A stretch of DNA of 64,000 nt from Bacteroidales bacterium. GTDB lineage: Bacteria; Bacteroidota; Bacteroidia; Bacteroidales; P3. The position numbers were made by a program, and so were the translations under genes. The stretch covers positions 1 to 64,000 of the forward strand of contig JAFWOP010000029.1 of NCBI GenBank assembly GCA_017545365.1. The letters run 5' to 3'. Below, piece after piece: positions 53,581 through 62,744 of this stretch; the first letter of the stretch is position 1, and each line of letters begins with the position of its first letter. A model generated the notes under the pieces. It saw only the letters and a program-made list of their open reading frames with translations. It made no database searches and was not told where the DNA came from.

Positions 53581-53601
53581 CTTATCAACATATCAGAACC
53601 T

Positions 53602-54126
53602 ATGAAGAAAACAGCAATACTCCTGTTAGCCGCCGTCATTCTGACGGCCTGCAACCCCTCGCGCGAGGAACGAATCAACCAGATAGAAGCATTTGAAGAC
53701 TCGATATTTGAGGCCACCGTGGCCGCCGACCCCAAGACCGCCGACGAACTGACCAAGCTGTATGTCGACTTCGCCGACCACTTCCGCAACGACTCGCTGG
53801 CCCCCATCTACCTGCTCAAAGCCGCCGAGATTCAGGGCAACGTGCTGCACACCGAAGAGGCTGTGGAACTGTTCGACCGTGTAATTGAGGACTATCCCGA
53901 CTTCGAAGAGGTGCCGATGTGCTACTTCCTGAAAGGTAACGCACTGGAACTGAACAGCCAAATTGACGAAGCCAAGGCCGCCTACGAGGAGTATCTGCAG
54001 AAGTACCCCGACCACTATATGGCCGACCAGACACGCCAGATGATACCCCTCCTGGGAAAAAGCCCCGAAGAAATGCTCGCCTACATCCTGGAGCACGCCA
54101 ACGACTCGCTCCTGATAGCACAGTGA
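53602..54126 (+). CDS. TPR lipoprotein
   Basis: 174 residues. The lipobox is in LLLAAVILTACNPS, so Cys is lipidated. The mature part holds two to three TPR-like helical pairs (IYLLKAAEIQGNVLHTEEAVE; MCYFLKGNALELNSQIDEAK; YEEYLQKYPDHYMADQ), similar to BamD or CpoB-like short scaffolds but without other domains. It probably faces the periplasm. Role unknown; the position between def and mutL gives no hint. Confidence 0.85.
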   Translation: MKKTAILLLAAVILTACNPSREERINQIEAFEDSIFEATVAADPKTADELTKLYVDFADHFRNDSLAPIYLLKAAEIQGNVLHTEEAVELFDRVIEDYPDFEEVPMCYFLKGNALELNSQIDEAKAAYEEYLQKYPDHYMADQTRQMIPLLGKSPEEMLAYILEHANDSLLIAQ

Positions 54127-54133
54127 TGAATGT

Positions 54134-54255
54134 GTTTTTGAATTCGTTAATTCGTTAATGTGTTAATTCGTTAGTCAAATGGCTCACACATTCACAAGTT
54201 AACACATTCAAAAAGACTCACACATTAACACATTCAAAAATTCACACATTCAATA
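54134..54255. repeat. Imperfect inverted repeat before mutL
   Basis: TTAATTCGTTAATGTGTTAA-type words (54150-54172) face the complementary CACATTAACACATTCAAAAA words (54215-54240) with many partial matches. The right arm ends at the mutL start, so folding could affect its translation. Confidence 0.55.
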
Positions 54256-56088
54256 ATGTCCGACATCATCAACATATTGCCCGACAGCGTGGCCAACCAA
54301 ATTGCCGCGGGCGAGGTGGTAGACCGCCCCGCATCGGCAGTCAAGGAGCTGCTGGAGAACGCTTTCGACGCAGGCGCTACCAAGATTAACTTGATAGTGA
54401 AGGATGCCGGACGCACCCTGCTGCAGGTCATCGACAACGGCTGCGGCATGAGCGACAGCGATGCCCGCCTCTGCTTTGAGCGGCACGCCACCTCTAAAAT
54501 ACATAAGGCCGACGACCTCTTCGCCATCCACACCATGGGCTTCCGCGGCGAGGCACTAGCCTCTATCGCCGCCATCGCACAGGTGGAGCTGCGAAGCCGT
54601 CTGCACGACAACGAGTTGGGCACCCAGGTGATTATCGAGGGCTGCGACATCAAAGAGCAGACCCCCTGCAGCTGCCCCTGCGGCACCTCCATTGCCGTGA
54701 AAAACCTCTTCTTCAATGTGCCCGCCCGCCGCAACTTCCTGAAGAAGGACAGCATCGAGCTGAGCCACATCGAGGAGGTGTTCAAGCGCGTCGCCCTTAT
54801 CAACTATCAGATTGACTACACCTTCCATCACAACGGCCGCCTGCTCTACGACCTACATGCGGGCACACTGCTGGAACGCATCAACCAGATTTACGGACAG
54901 AACTACCGCGAGCGCTTCTTCCCCGTGGAGGAAAACACCGACATCGTGAGCATCCGCGGCTATGTGGCCAAACCCGAATATGCACGCAAAAGCCGTGGCG
55001 AGCAGTACCTCTTCGTCAACCACCGCTTCATCAAACACCCTGTCCTCAACGCCGCCGTGGAGAAGGCCTACAGCGACCTCATCCCCGACCGCTACTACCC
55101 CAGCTATTTCCTCCATCTTGACGTGGACCCTGCCCGCATCGATGTCAACATACACCCTACGAAGACCGAGGTGAAGTTTGTCGACGAGAACGCCCTCTTC
55201 ACCATCCTTCGTGCCGCCACCAAGAAGGCTCTGGGGCAGTTCAGCCTCGCCTCTGAGCTGCAGTTCAACCCCGTCCCCGAAGTGGACTTCGCCCCCGCCC
55301 CCAAGGACTATGTCCCCACACAGCCGCAGGTGCACCACGACCCCGACTACAACCCCTTTGAGTCGAAGCCGGCCCCTGCGCCCCGCAGCCACAGCACCCA
55401 GCCCCATCGCCCTGCTGTCGAACGCCCCAAGGACAGCCGGTGGACCTCCTTTTTCGATATAAAAAAGGAGGACATCGCCACCCCTGCCGAGCATCAGACC
55501 GTCATCCCCGACACCCCTGCCCCAGCAGCTGTCCAGCCCCCTGCCGCACCCTGTCTGCAGCTGGCCGACAGCTATATTGTCAGCACCCTGTCGTCGGGAC
55601 TGCTGGTGATTGACCAACAAGCAGCACACGAGCGGGTGCTCTACGACAGGCTGATGAACCAGAAGCAATGCCCCCACGCACAACAGCTGCTGTTCCCCGT
55701 AAACTGCCAGTTCTCCCCTGCCGATGCCGACATGTTCAACGAGCTGCTCCCCGACCTTAAGGCACAGGGATTTGAGATTGGACAGCTGGGACAGGCCACC
55801 TTCGTGGTCACAGCCACCCCGCCCGATGTCAAAGAGAGCGAGCTGCAACAATTGTTCGACCAGATGCTCACCGACTATAAAGGCTCAATGATACAGAAAT
55901 TCGTCGACCGCAGACAATGCCTTTGCCGCTCGTTGGCACGACAGATGGCAGTGAAAAGCGGCACCCCGTTGCAACAGACCGAGATGCAGCAGCTGATTGC
56001 CGACCTCTTCTGCTGCCCCGTGCCCCATGTCAGCCCCAGCGGCAAGAAGACCATGTCGATTATCCCACCAAACAAACTGATAGTTTAG
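54256..56088 (+). CDS. mutL: DNA mismatch repair protein MutL
   Basis: 610 residues. GHKL ATPase N-terminus with ELLENAFDAGATKI, IDNGCGM, TMGFRGEALASIAAI and the transducer motif INVNIHPTKTEVKF-like VNIHPTKTEVKF. The linker (about 345-425) is Pro-rich. The C-terminal dimerisation domain contains IDQQAAHERVLYDRL, the DQHAAxER-like endonuclease motif with Gln in place of the first His pattern (DQQAAHERV), and a late SGKKTMSI. The protein links MutS recognition to excision and is probably a nicking endonuclease. Followed at 48 nt by the rhomboid gene. Confidence 0.95.
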   Translation: MSDIINILPDSVANQIAAGEVVDRPASAVKELLENAFDAGATKINLIVKDAGRTLLQVIDNGCGMSDSDARLCFERHATSKIHKADDLFAIHTMGFRGEALASIAAIAQVELRSRLHDNELGTQVIIEGCDIKEQTPCSCPCGTSIAVKNLFFNVPARRNFLKKDSIELSHIEEVFKRVALINYQIDYTFHHNGRLLYDLHAGTLLERINQIYGQNYRERFFPVEENTDIVSIRGYVAKPEYARKSRGEQYLFVNHRFIKHPVLNAAVEKAYSDLIPDRYYPSYFLHLDVDPARIDVNIHPTKTEVKFVDENALFTILRAATKKALGQFSLASELQFNPVPEVDFAPAPKDYVPTQPQVHHDPDYNPFESKPAPAPRSHSTQPHRPAVERPKDSRWTSFFDIKKEDIATPAEHQTVIPDTPAPAAVQPPAAPCLQLADSYIVSTLSSGLLVIDQQAAHERVLYDRLMNQKQCPHAQQLLFPVNCQFSPADADMFNELLPDLKAQGFEIGQLGQATFVVTATPPDVKESELQQLFDQMLTDYKGSMIQKFVDRRQCLCRSLARQMAVKSGTPLQQTEMQQLIADLFCCPVPHVSPSGKKTMSIIPPNKLIV

Positions 56089-56136
56089 AGGTTATTCTCA
56101 ATTCAACAAGTTCACAATACTCAATACCCAATTCCA

Positions 56137-56745
56137 ATGGCCCAATACGCTCCCCAAGGATTCAAAATGCTGCCCACAGTAGTAAAGAACCTACTGATAA
56201 TAAACGTCATCGTGTTCCTCGCCACCATGGTGCTCGAACGCTACGGCTATGCCAACATCACCTCGATGCTAGCCCTCAACGCCATCCCCACAGGCCGGTT
56301 CCGCTTCTGGCAGCTCATCACCTACATGTTCATGCATGCCAACGTCGAACATATCTTCTTCAACATGTTCGCCCTCTGGATGTTCGGCTACGTGTTGGAG
56401 AACTTCTGGGGGCCGCGCCGCTTCCTGTTCTATTATCTCGTCTGCGGCGTGGGTGCCGGATTGTGCAACCTGCTGGTGCCCGGCTGGTTTCTCACCGTCG
56501 GTGCATCGGGCGCGGTGTACGGCATCCTGCTGGCCTTCGGCATGATGTTCCCCAACGAGCGCATCTACCTCTACTTCCTCATGCCCATCAAGGCCAAATG
56601 GTTCGTCATCGGATATGCCGCCATCGAGCTGCTGGAAGGCCTCTTCCGTGCCGACGGCGTGGCACACTTCGCCCACCTGGGCGGCATGCTCTTCGGCCTG
56701 CTGCTCATCCTTTACTGGAGGAAGCACCCCTTCTCAAGGTTTTAG
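56137..56745 (+). CDS. Rhomboid-family intramembrane serine protease
   Basis: 202 residues with six predicted membrane helices. Catalytic Ser in GASGAVYGILLAFG and catalytic His in ADGVAHFAHLGGMLFGLL complete the dyad; the helix 2 HxxxN pattern is HANVEHIFFNMFALW. No cytosolic domain is added. It cuts membrane proteins within the bilayer. It lies between mutL and a DUF6794-like exported protein on the same strand. Confidence 0.93.
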   Translation: MAQYAPQGFKMLPTVVKNLLIINVIVFLATMVLERYGYANITSMLALNAIPTGRFRFWQLITYMFMHANVEHIFFNMFALWMFGYVLENFWGPRRFLFYYLVCGVGAGLCNLLVPGWFLTVGASGAVYGILLAFGMMFPNERIYLYFLMPIKAKWFVIGYAAIELLEGLFRADGVAHFAHLGGMLFGLLLILYWRKHPFSRF

Positions 56746-56780
56746 GTTTTAAAGATAAGCGAACCCTTTCAACTACTCAC

Positions 56781-58271
56781 ATGAAACAGTCGGTAATTGT
56801 TCTCCTTTTCATTCCCCTATTAGCTTTCGCCCAAAAGCAGGACAAAGTCTATATCCCCAAGGACCTCACCGACTGCCACCGCACTCTAGACACCCTTCTT
56901 GCCGACAGCACTCAGCAACTTATTATGTCAATGACAGAAAAGGATTTTCTGAGCGGCTCGCATTTCGGCTTGGGCATGTGGATACGCAACAACTGGGGAC
57001 TATGGGGCGGCTCTCGGCTTCAAAACTACTTTGAAAAGAAAGGACTCCACCATCCCGATGACATGTCGGGTCTCATCCTCCACACCTATTGGCGCTACAA
57101 GCATGGGAAGCCGCTGGGTGTAAAGAAGGAGATAAAGAAGTATAAGGAGTATTGGAAACAGTACCCCCATTCCAATCCCAACTACAACCCCACCCCTACT
57201 AAGGGTATCAACTACGACCACTCGCTTGAAGAAAATATCGCCTTCCTCCATTTGCCAATCATAGACTCCGTGACAGGTGCCCGCGCTGAGTTGCTCAGTC
57301 ATCACGGCATCGACACACATGCCCTTGCCTACTGGCACAACCACATGACCATAAATACCCCTTTCCCTGCTGCTTTCCCTACCGACTATGAGCTGCAAGG
57401 GCGCGTCCGCAACTTTCGTGTTAAGGGGTACGACTATTACACCCGTAAAACCAAGTATGAAACATTTGTGCAGTTCGACACCCTCGGCAGGACAACCCTT
57501 GAACACATACAACAAATAGGGTGGGACTCCCTCAGTCAAACAACCATACGCAGTTACCTCTATGGCAGCGACGGATGGCCACGCATGGCAATAGAGATTT
57601 CCGACTCCACACTTGCTGACATTTGGTATTACACACGCACCGACTACGGCTACATCAAACGTGAAGTGGACACATATTACGCCATAAAAGATACCAAGCG
57701 TATCTTTGGCAACGACCTTCAGGCCCTTATTCCAGACTATGACGATACCTCCATACTCTTTGGCATAAGTCACTTGGATGACCTATATAGCGAGGAAAGG
57801 GACTTCATCATGTTACTTGCCTATCGCGACGATGTGGTCGATTCAATCTTCAGCAACGGCTATATTACAAAAGAGCACTTCCTCTATCATGTTTATCTAG
57901 ACAGTGCTGGGCGCGAAATCTGTGTAATCCATGATGGCGATACCACGCTGACTCAATACGACAGCCTTGGGCGCATAGTTTCTTGGTTGGATTACAATTG
58001 GTACGATGACCATTCCTATATAGACAATGGAGCCACCCACGTCTATGACGACCAGCGGAATATGCGGTATACCTTCAACAACTACTCTCAGGACGTGATT
58101 TGCTACTATCTTGACCGCCATGGCAACGTCACCGGCTCGCGCTACAAAGACCACCGCCACCGTCCCACTCCCCACCACTACCGTTGGCACTATGACAGCC
58201 ACGGCAACTGGACACGACTCCGTCAGAAACACCGCACCGTCGCCCGCCGCGAGATAGAGTACTATCAGTAG
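56781..58271 (+). CDS. Exported DUF6794-like protein with YD-type repeats
   Basis: 496 residues from the ATG at 56781 (MKQSVIVLLFIPLLAFAQ, a signal peptide). Residues about 20-110 carry VYIPKDLTDCHRTLDTLL, HFGLGMWIRNNWGLWGGSRL and HHPDDMSGLILHTYWR, a pattern I associate with DUF6794 of Bacteroidota. The rest (about 170-496) consists of short repeats around YDSLGRIVSW, DRHGNVTGSRY and YDSHGNWTRLR, similar to the YD repeats of Rhs and other surface proteins. It is probably periplasmic or surface-exposed. The frame extends upstream through mutL and rhomboid DNA, which I exclude. Confidence 0.78.
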   Translation: MKQSVIVLLFIPLLAFAQKQDKVYIPKDLTDCHRTLDTLLADSTQQLIMSMTEKDFLSGSHFGLGMWIRNNWGLWGGSRLQNYFEKKGLHHPDDMSGLILHTYWRYKHGKPLGVKKEIKKYKEYWKQYPHSNPNYNPTPTKGINYDHSLEENIAFLHLPIIDSVTGARAELLSHHGIDTHALAYWHNHMTINTPFPAAFPTDYELQGRVRNFRVKGYDYYTRKTKYETFVQFDTLGRTTLEHIQQIGWDSLSQTTIRSYLYGSDGWPRMAIEISDSTLADIWYYTRTDYGYIKREVDTYYAIKDTKRIFGNDLQALIPDYDDTSILFGISHLDDLYSEERDFIMLLAYRDDVVDSIFSNGYITKEHFLYHVYLDSAGREICVIHDGDTTLTQYDSLGRIVSWLDYNWYDDHSYIDNGATHVYDDQRNMRYTFNNYSQDVICYYLDRHGNVTGSRYKDHRHRPTPHHYRWHYDSHGNWTRLRQKHRTVARREIEYYQ

Positions 58272-58274
58272 TTA

Positions 58275-59516
58275 TTACTTGTCCAGCAGTTCCCACCACT
58301 CGGTAGGCAGGCAGATGTTTTCCACATCCACGGCTTCGCGAAACAGCGGGGCAATCTCCTCGTCGGTGAAGCCGGCGATGCCACAACCGATGCGGGTGAC
58401 GTAAAAACGGTAAATGGGGTTTTGTCGGGCGTAGTCGATGAATTGGTCTACATATGGCTGTATGGTCTCCACACCTCCCTGCATCGTGGGGATGGCATAG
58501 CTCTGTCCTTGCATTCCCACCCCTTGCCCCCAGATGGCACCGAACTTGGCATGGGCGATATGCGCAGCCCCGCCGCCATGGAATCCCGCCAGGTTGCTAC
58601 CAAATACAAACACCTCGTTGGGTTTCAGGCTGGTGATACGATCCGGTGTGATGCGGTCGCCACGATGGCGCGTAGGCTGGGCTAGGGTCTTATAGCCGTA
58701 GCGGGTGCAGAAACGGTTGACCACATCAAACAAATCGGTAGGCAGGTTGTTTACAACAAAGTCAACAATAGCCTGCGGAATGTCGTTATAGAATGCTGCT
58801 GCAATGCCGCCCGTGATGCATGCCAACGTGTCGCTGTCGCCGCCGAGCGAGACGGCAAGACGCATGGCACTCTCGAAATCGTGGCTGTCGAAAAATGCCA
58901 CCATCGCCTCGGGGACAGTTTTTTGGCAGCTTTCCTCGAATTGATATGTTGGGCGTATCTCGTCGCAGGTGCGGTGCAGGTTGTATTCGAAATGCTGCTC
59001 CACATAGTCTCGGATCTCCTCCTTGCTGCTGCCTGTCCGAGCCATAAAAATGGCCGCGGCTGTAGCTTGTGCCCCCTTGATGCCCTCGGGGTGGTTGTGG
59101 GTGATTTCAGCACTACGTTTGGCCAAATCCATAGCCTGTTCTATGCTATCGGCAGCATATCCCACGGCACTCACCCGCATGGCCGAACCATTACCCCAGC
59201 TGTTGTAAGGCTTGGGGGACGGCGACCTGAGCCAGTTGAAGAAACCTCTCCCGTAGCCGCCCATCGGGCAGGGATATTTGTGCGCCCAATAGCGCATCGT
59301 GTCGGTAAGAAGCTGTACACCGTCGTCCTTGGAGCCACGCTTCAGCAGCCAGTCCGCCACCGCCAACGTCATCAGCGAGTCGTCGGTATAGTTCATGCTC
59401 GGCTGCAGCAGCTCAAAGTCAGTGCGCTTAGTATTATTAAACTCATAGATAGAGCCAATCGTGTCCCCCGCAATGGCACCAATCAACGCGGGATAGTTCT
59501 TATGATCGTTTGTCAT
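58275..59516 (-). CDS. ADP-ribosylglycohydrolase fused to a macro-like domain
   Basis: 413 residues from the ATG at 59516 (a GTG 18 nt earlier is possible). Residues about 1-265 are a DraG/ARH-type ADP-ribosylglycohydrolase: GAIAGDTIGSIYEF, the metal pair YTDDSLMTLAVADWLL, and GGDSDTLACITGGIAAAFYN. Residues about 285-413 read EVFVFGSNLAGFHGGGAAH, then AIPTM and GCGIAGF, the layout of macro-like or phage-associated (A1S_2505-like) domains that bind ADP-ribose or related ligands. It would remove ADP-ribose from proteins or metabolites. It starts 4 nt after hsdR, so both are probably one transcript, a link to defence rather than to central metabolism. Confidence 0.85.
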   Translation of the reverse strand: MTNDHKNYPALIGAIAGDTIGSIYEFNNTKRTDFELLQPSMNYTDDSLMTLAVADWLLKRGSKDDGVQLLTDTMRYWAHKYPCPMGGYGRGFFNWLRSPSPKPYNSWGNGSAMRVSAVGYAADSIEQAMDLAKRSAEITHNHPEGIKGAQATAAAIFMARTGSSKEEIRDYVEQHFEYNLHRTCDEIRPTYQFEESCQKTVPEAMVAFFDSHDFESAMRLAVSLGGDSDTLACITGGIAAAFYNDIPQAIVDFVVNNLPTDLFDVVNRFCTRYGYKTLAQPTRHRGDRITPDRITSLKPNEVFVFGSNLAGFHGGGAAHIAHAKFGAIWGQGVGMQGQSYAIPTMQGGVETIQPYVDQFIDYARQNPIYRFYVTRIGCGIAGFTDEEIAPLFREAVDVENICLPTEWWELLDK

Positions 59517-59520
59517 ATTG

Positions 59521-62500
59521 TCATTTATTTTCACTCGTTAATTCATTAGCTATTAGTTCTGCCTGTTTCAGAACTGTCTCAGTGGCCAACTGCTCCATAT
59601 CTGGCGGATAACCATAACGACGCAGCAGACGCTTGACAGCTACCTTCATCTTGGCACGCACATTTTCTTTGATGGTCCAGTCGATGGTGCTGTTTTTGCG
59701 GATAGTTTCAGTCAGTACTACTGCCAGTTCACGCAGTTTGTCTTTTCCCATCAGTTCAAGAGCACTTTGGTTACTGGCCACGGCAGAGTAAAATGCGTAT
59801 TCGTAGGGTTCTAATCCCATGTCTTGTGCTGCTGTGTCGCTTGCCACAATCTGCTTGCTCAGTTTGATGAGTTCGTCTATCACTTCGGCAGCGGAGACTA
59901 TCTTGTTATGGTATCGTGTGATGGAGCCGTTGAGCATCTCCATCAATGTACGCCCTTCAACAAGGTTGTATTTCGAACGTGCCTTTATTTCATCGGCCAG
60001 CAGTTTGCGCAGCACCTCCAAGGCGATGTTCTTGTGCTCCATGCCTTTCAGTTCCATCAAGAATTCTTCAGATAGAATGGAGATGTCCGGTTTCTTGATT
60101 CCGGCAGCATCAAAGAGGTCAATCACCTGTTCCGACACCAGGGCCTGGTCTATTACTTGCCGTATGGTGGTTTCAATTTCCTCGTTAGTGTGTGCCCCAC
60201 TCTTGGTGTCGAACTTGCAAAGACGCGCTTTCACAGCTTGGAAGAAGGCCACTTCGTCTTTCGCCCCCATAGCCTCGTCATGAGGTATAGCAAGCGCAAA
60301 GGCTTTGCCTAATGCGGTCACTTCATTGACATAACGTTTCTTGCCATCCTCAAGGCCGAGGATGAAGTCTTCCGTCTTGAGTATCCACGACAGCTTGCCA
60401 GCAGTGTCGGCGGTGAAGTATTGCCGCCATTCCAATCCATGTAACATTTGCTCTACCACCTCCAGCTTTTCTTTCATCAAATCTACCGCCTGCGACTGCT
60501 GCTGTGTGGGGTCGCCCTTGCCGCCGCTGTCGGAGTAGAACGACAGGGCTTTCTTCAGGTCGACAGCGATACCGAGGTAGTCCACCACCAATCCGCCGGG
60601 CTTGTCCTTGTAGACGCGGTTCACACGGGCAATGGCTTGCATGAGGTTGTGCCCCTGCATGGGCTTGTCGATATAGAGGGTGTGCAGACACGGCACATCG
60701 AAGCCTGTGAGCCACATATCGCGCACTATCACCATCCGCAATTCGTCATCAGGGTCTTTCATACGGTCGGTCAGCACATGGCGGTCTGCCTTGGTGGTGT
60801 GGTGCTTGGCGATAGCCGGGCCGTCGGAGGCCGAACTGGTCATCACCACCTTTAGTGCCCCTTTGTGCAGGTCATCATTGTGCCATTCAGGCCTCAGTTT
60901 GATAATCTCATCGTATAGCTCTACTGCAATCCTGCGGCTCATGGCTACAATCATGGCCTTGCCCTCGAACACCTGCTGGCGTGCTTCAAAGTGCTCCACA
61001 ATGTCGCGGGCAATGTTCTTCACGCGGCTGGGACTGCCTATCAAGGCCTCTAGTTGTGTCCATTTGGCTTTGGCCTTCTGCACATTGTCCATCTCTTTCA
61101 CGTCGAGTTCCTTGTCCAGCTCCTCTACCAGCTTGCGTCCTTCGGCACTTAGTTCCACCTTGGCCAGTCGGCTCTCGTAGAAGATGTGCACCGTGGCACC
61201 GTCCTCCACAGCCTGGGCGATGTCGTACACGTCAATGTAGTTGCCGAAGACGGCAGGCGTGTTTTTGTCGGTCAGCTCGATAGGCGTGCCGGTGAAGCCG
61301 ATATAGGTGGCGTTGGGCAAAGCATCACGCAGGTATTTGGCAAAGCCGTATTTGATTTCGGAGCCTATCACCTCATCGGCCTCATTCCTCACCTCCACGG
61401 CCTTGGCCTTGAAACCATACTGTGTGCGATGAGCTTCATCGGCTATCACCACTACATTGTTGCGGTCCGTGAGGCGGTCGTATATATTGCCTTCGTCGGG
61501 CTGAAATTTCTGTATGGTGGTGAAGACCACTCCACCCGACTGCACAGCCAGCAGCCGTTTCAGGTGTTCGCGACTTTCGGCCTGCACGGGGGTCTGTCGC
61601 AGCAGTTGCTTCGACGAGACAAAGGTCTCAAATAGTTGGTCGTCGAGGTCGTTGCGGTCGGTAATGACCACCACCGTGGGGTTGTTCAACCGCTGCACTA
61701 TCTTGCCCGTGTAGAACACCATCGACAGCGACTTGCCGCTGCCCTGTGTGTGCCACACCACACCCGCGCGGTGGTCGCCCTCGGCCTGTTCTTTAACGCT
61801 CTTAAAGCCGAAGTTAATAGGAGACTCAGCGGCTATAGGTATCTTGCTGTTGATTCCAGTAGCTCTAAGTGTGGACTCCACCGCCTTGTTGACGGCATAG
61901 TATTGGTGGTAGGCTGCCAGCTTCTTCACCGTCGTAATGGTGATTTGGCCGGTCTCTTTATCCTCGTGTTTGTCTTTCTCGAATACAGTGAACGAGCGTA
62001 CCAAGTCAATCAGCATTTCGGGGTTGAGCATACCGCGCACCAACACCTCCAGCTCGCCTACCAGATGCGATGCCACAGTCTCACCGTCTTCACTCTTCCA
62101 TGCGGAGAAACGGCTCATCCCTGATGATAGTGTACCCGCCTTTGCCTCCAAGCCATCGCTGATGACAATGATTTCGTTGTATCGGAACAGCGAGGGTATC
62201 TGCTCTTTGTATGTGCATATCTGATCAAATGCTTTAGCTAGGGTGGCCTTCTCATCGGCGGCATTCTTCAGTTCCATCACCACCAGTGGCAGGCCGTTGA
62301 CAAACAGCACCACGTCGGGTCGCAGGTTATGACCGTCTTCTATCACGGTGAACTGATTGACCACCGTGAATTCGTTGTTCCACGGGTCGTCGAAGTCTAC
62401 CAGCCACACTGGTTTGCCTTGTTCCTCCCCCTCCTCATATACCGACACTGTCACGCCTTGCGTCAGCAGTTCGTGGAACTGTTCGTTGTCGGACAGCAGG

Positions 62501-62742
62501 TCAGTAGAGCCGATACGCATCACCGTCCTGACAGCATCCTCCAACACCGCCACTGGCAACTGAGGGTTAAGCCTCCGCACAGCTTCCTCCAACTTCCCGC
62601 GCAACACCGCCTCCTCCAACGACGACCGCATAGGGTTCTCCCCTTCCGGCGCAATGTCAGGCCCATACAGGTACTCGTACCCCTTGCCCTCCAGCAGCTC
62701 TATGGTCATCTTCTCAATATCCGATTCCGTCAGCTTGGTCAT
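59521..62742 (-). CDS. hsdR: Type I restriction enzyme subunit R
   Basis: 1073 residues. The N-terminal nuclease has RPDVVLFVNGLPLVVMELKN, a PD-(D/E)xK core. The motor part shows Walker A HTQGSGKSLSMVFY, the DEAH box VVIADEAHRTQYG, and later SF2 motifs (GFTGTPIEL; QAIARVNRVYKDKPGG). The C-terminal region (about 800-1073) is helical and binds the methylase core in this family. R needs M and S subunits; neither is within the window, so they should lie beyond the right edge or elsewhere. Two genes are packed around it at 2 and 4 nt. Confidence 0.94.
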   Translation of the reverse strand: MTKLTESDIEKMTIELLEGKGYEYLYGPDIAPEGENPMRSSLEEAVLRGKLEEAVRRLNPQLPVAVLEDAVRTVMRIGSTDLLSDNEQFHELLTQGVTVSVYEEGEEQGKPVWLVDFDDPWNNEFTVVNQFTVIEDGHNLRPDVVLFVNGLPLVVMELKNAADEKATLAKAFDQICTYKEQIPSLFRYNEIIVISDGLEAKAGTLSSGMSRFSAWKSEDGETVASHLVGELEVLVRGMLNPEMLIDLVRSFTVFEKDKHEDKETGQITITTVKKLAAYHQYYAVNKAVESTLRATGINSKIPIAAESPINFGFKSVKEQAEGDHRAGVVWHTQGSGKSLSMVFYTGKIVQRLNNPTVVVITDRNDLDDQLFETFVSSKQLLRQTPVQAESREHLKRLLAVQSGGVVFTTIQKFQPDEGNIYDRLTDRNNVVVIADEAHRTQYGFKAKAVEVRNEADEVIGSEIKYGFAKYLRDALPNATYIGFTGTPIELTDKNTPAVFGNYIDVYDIAQAVEDGATVHIFYESRLAKVELSAEGRKLVEELDKELDVKEMDNVQKAKAKWTQLEALIGSPSRVKNIARDIVEHFEARQQVFEGKAMIVAMSRRIAVELYDEIIKLRPEWHNDDLHKGALKVVMTSSASDGPAIAKHHTTKADRHVLTDRMKDPDDELRMVIVRDMWLTGFDVPCLHTLYIDKPMQGHNLMQAIARVNRVYKDKPGGLVVDYLGIAVDLKKALSFYSDSGGKGDPTQQQSQAVDLMKEKLEVVEQMLHGLEWRQYFTADTAGKLSWILKTEDFILGLEDGKKRYVNEVTALGKAFALAIPHDEAMGAKDEVAFFQAVKARLCKFDTKSGAHTNEEIETTIRQVIDQALVSEQVIDLFDAAGIKKPDISILSEEFLMELKGMEHKNIALEVLRKLLADEIKARSKYNLVEGRTLMEMLNGSITRYHNKIVSAAEVIDELIKLSKQIVASDTAAQDMGLEPYEYAFYSAVASNQSALELMGKDKLRELAVVLTETIRKNSTIDWTIKENVRAKMKVAVKRLLRRYGYPPDMEQLATETVLKQAELIANELTSENK

Positions 62743-62744
62743 AG

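Noticed and set aside
55917..56780. Extension of the DUF6794-like gene through mutL and rhomboid DNA
   Set aside because: Overlaps two certain genes in a different phase; a signal peptide starts cleanly at 56781.
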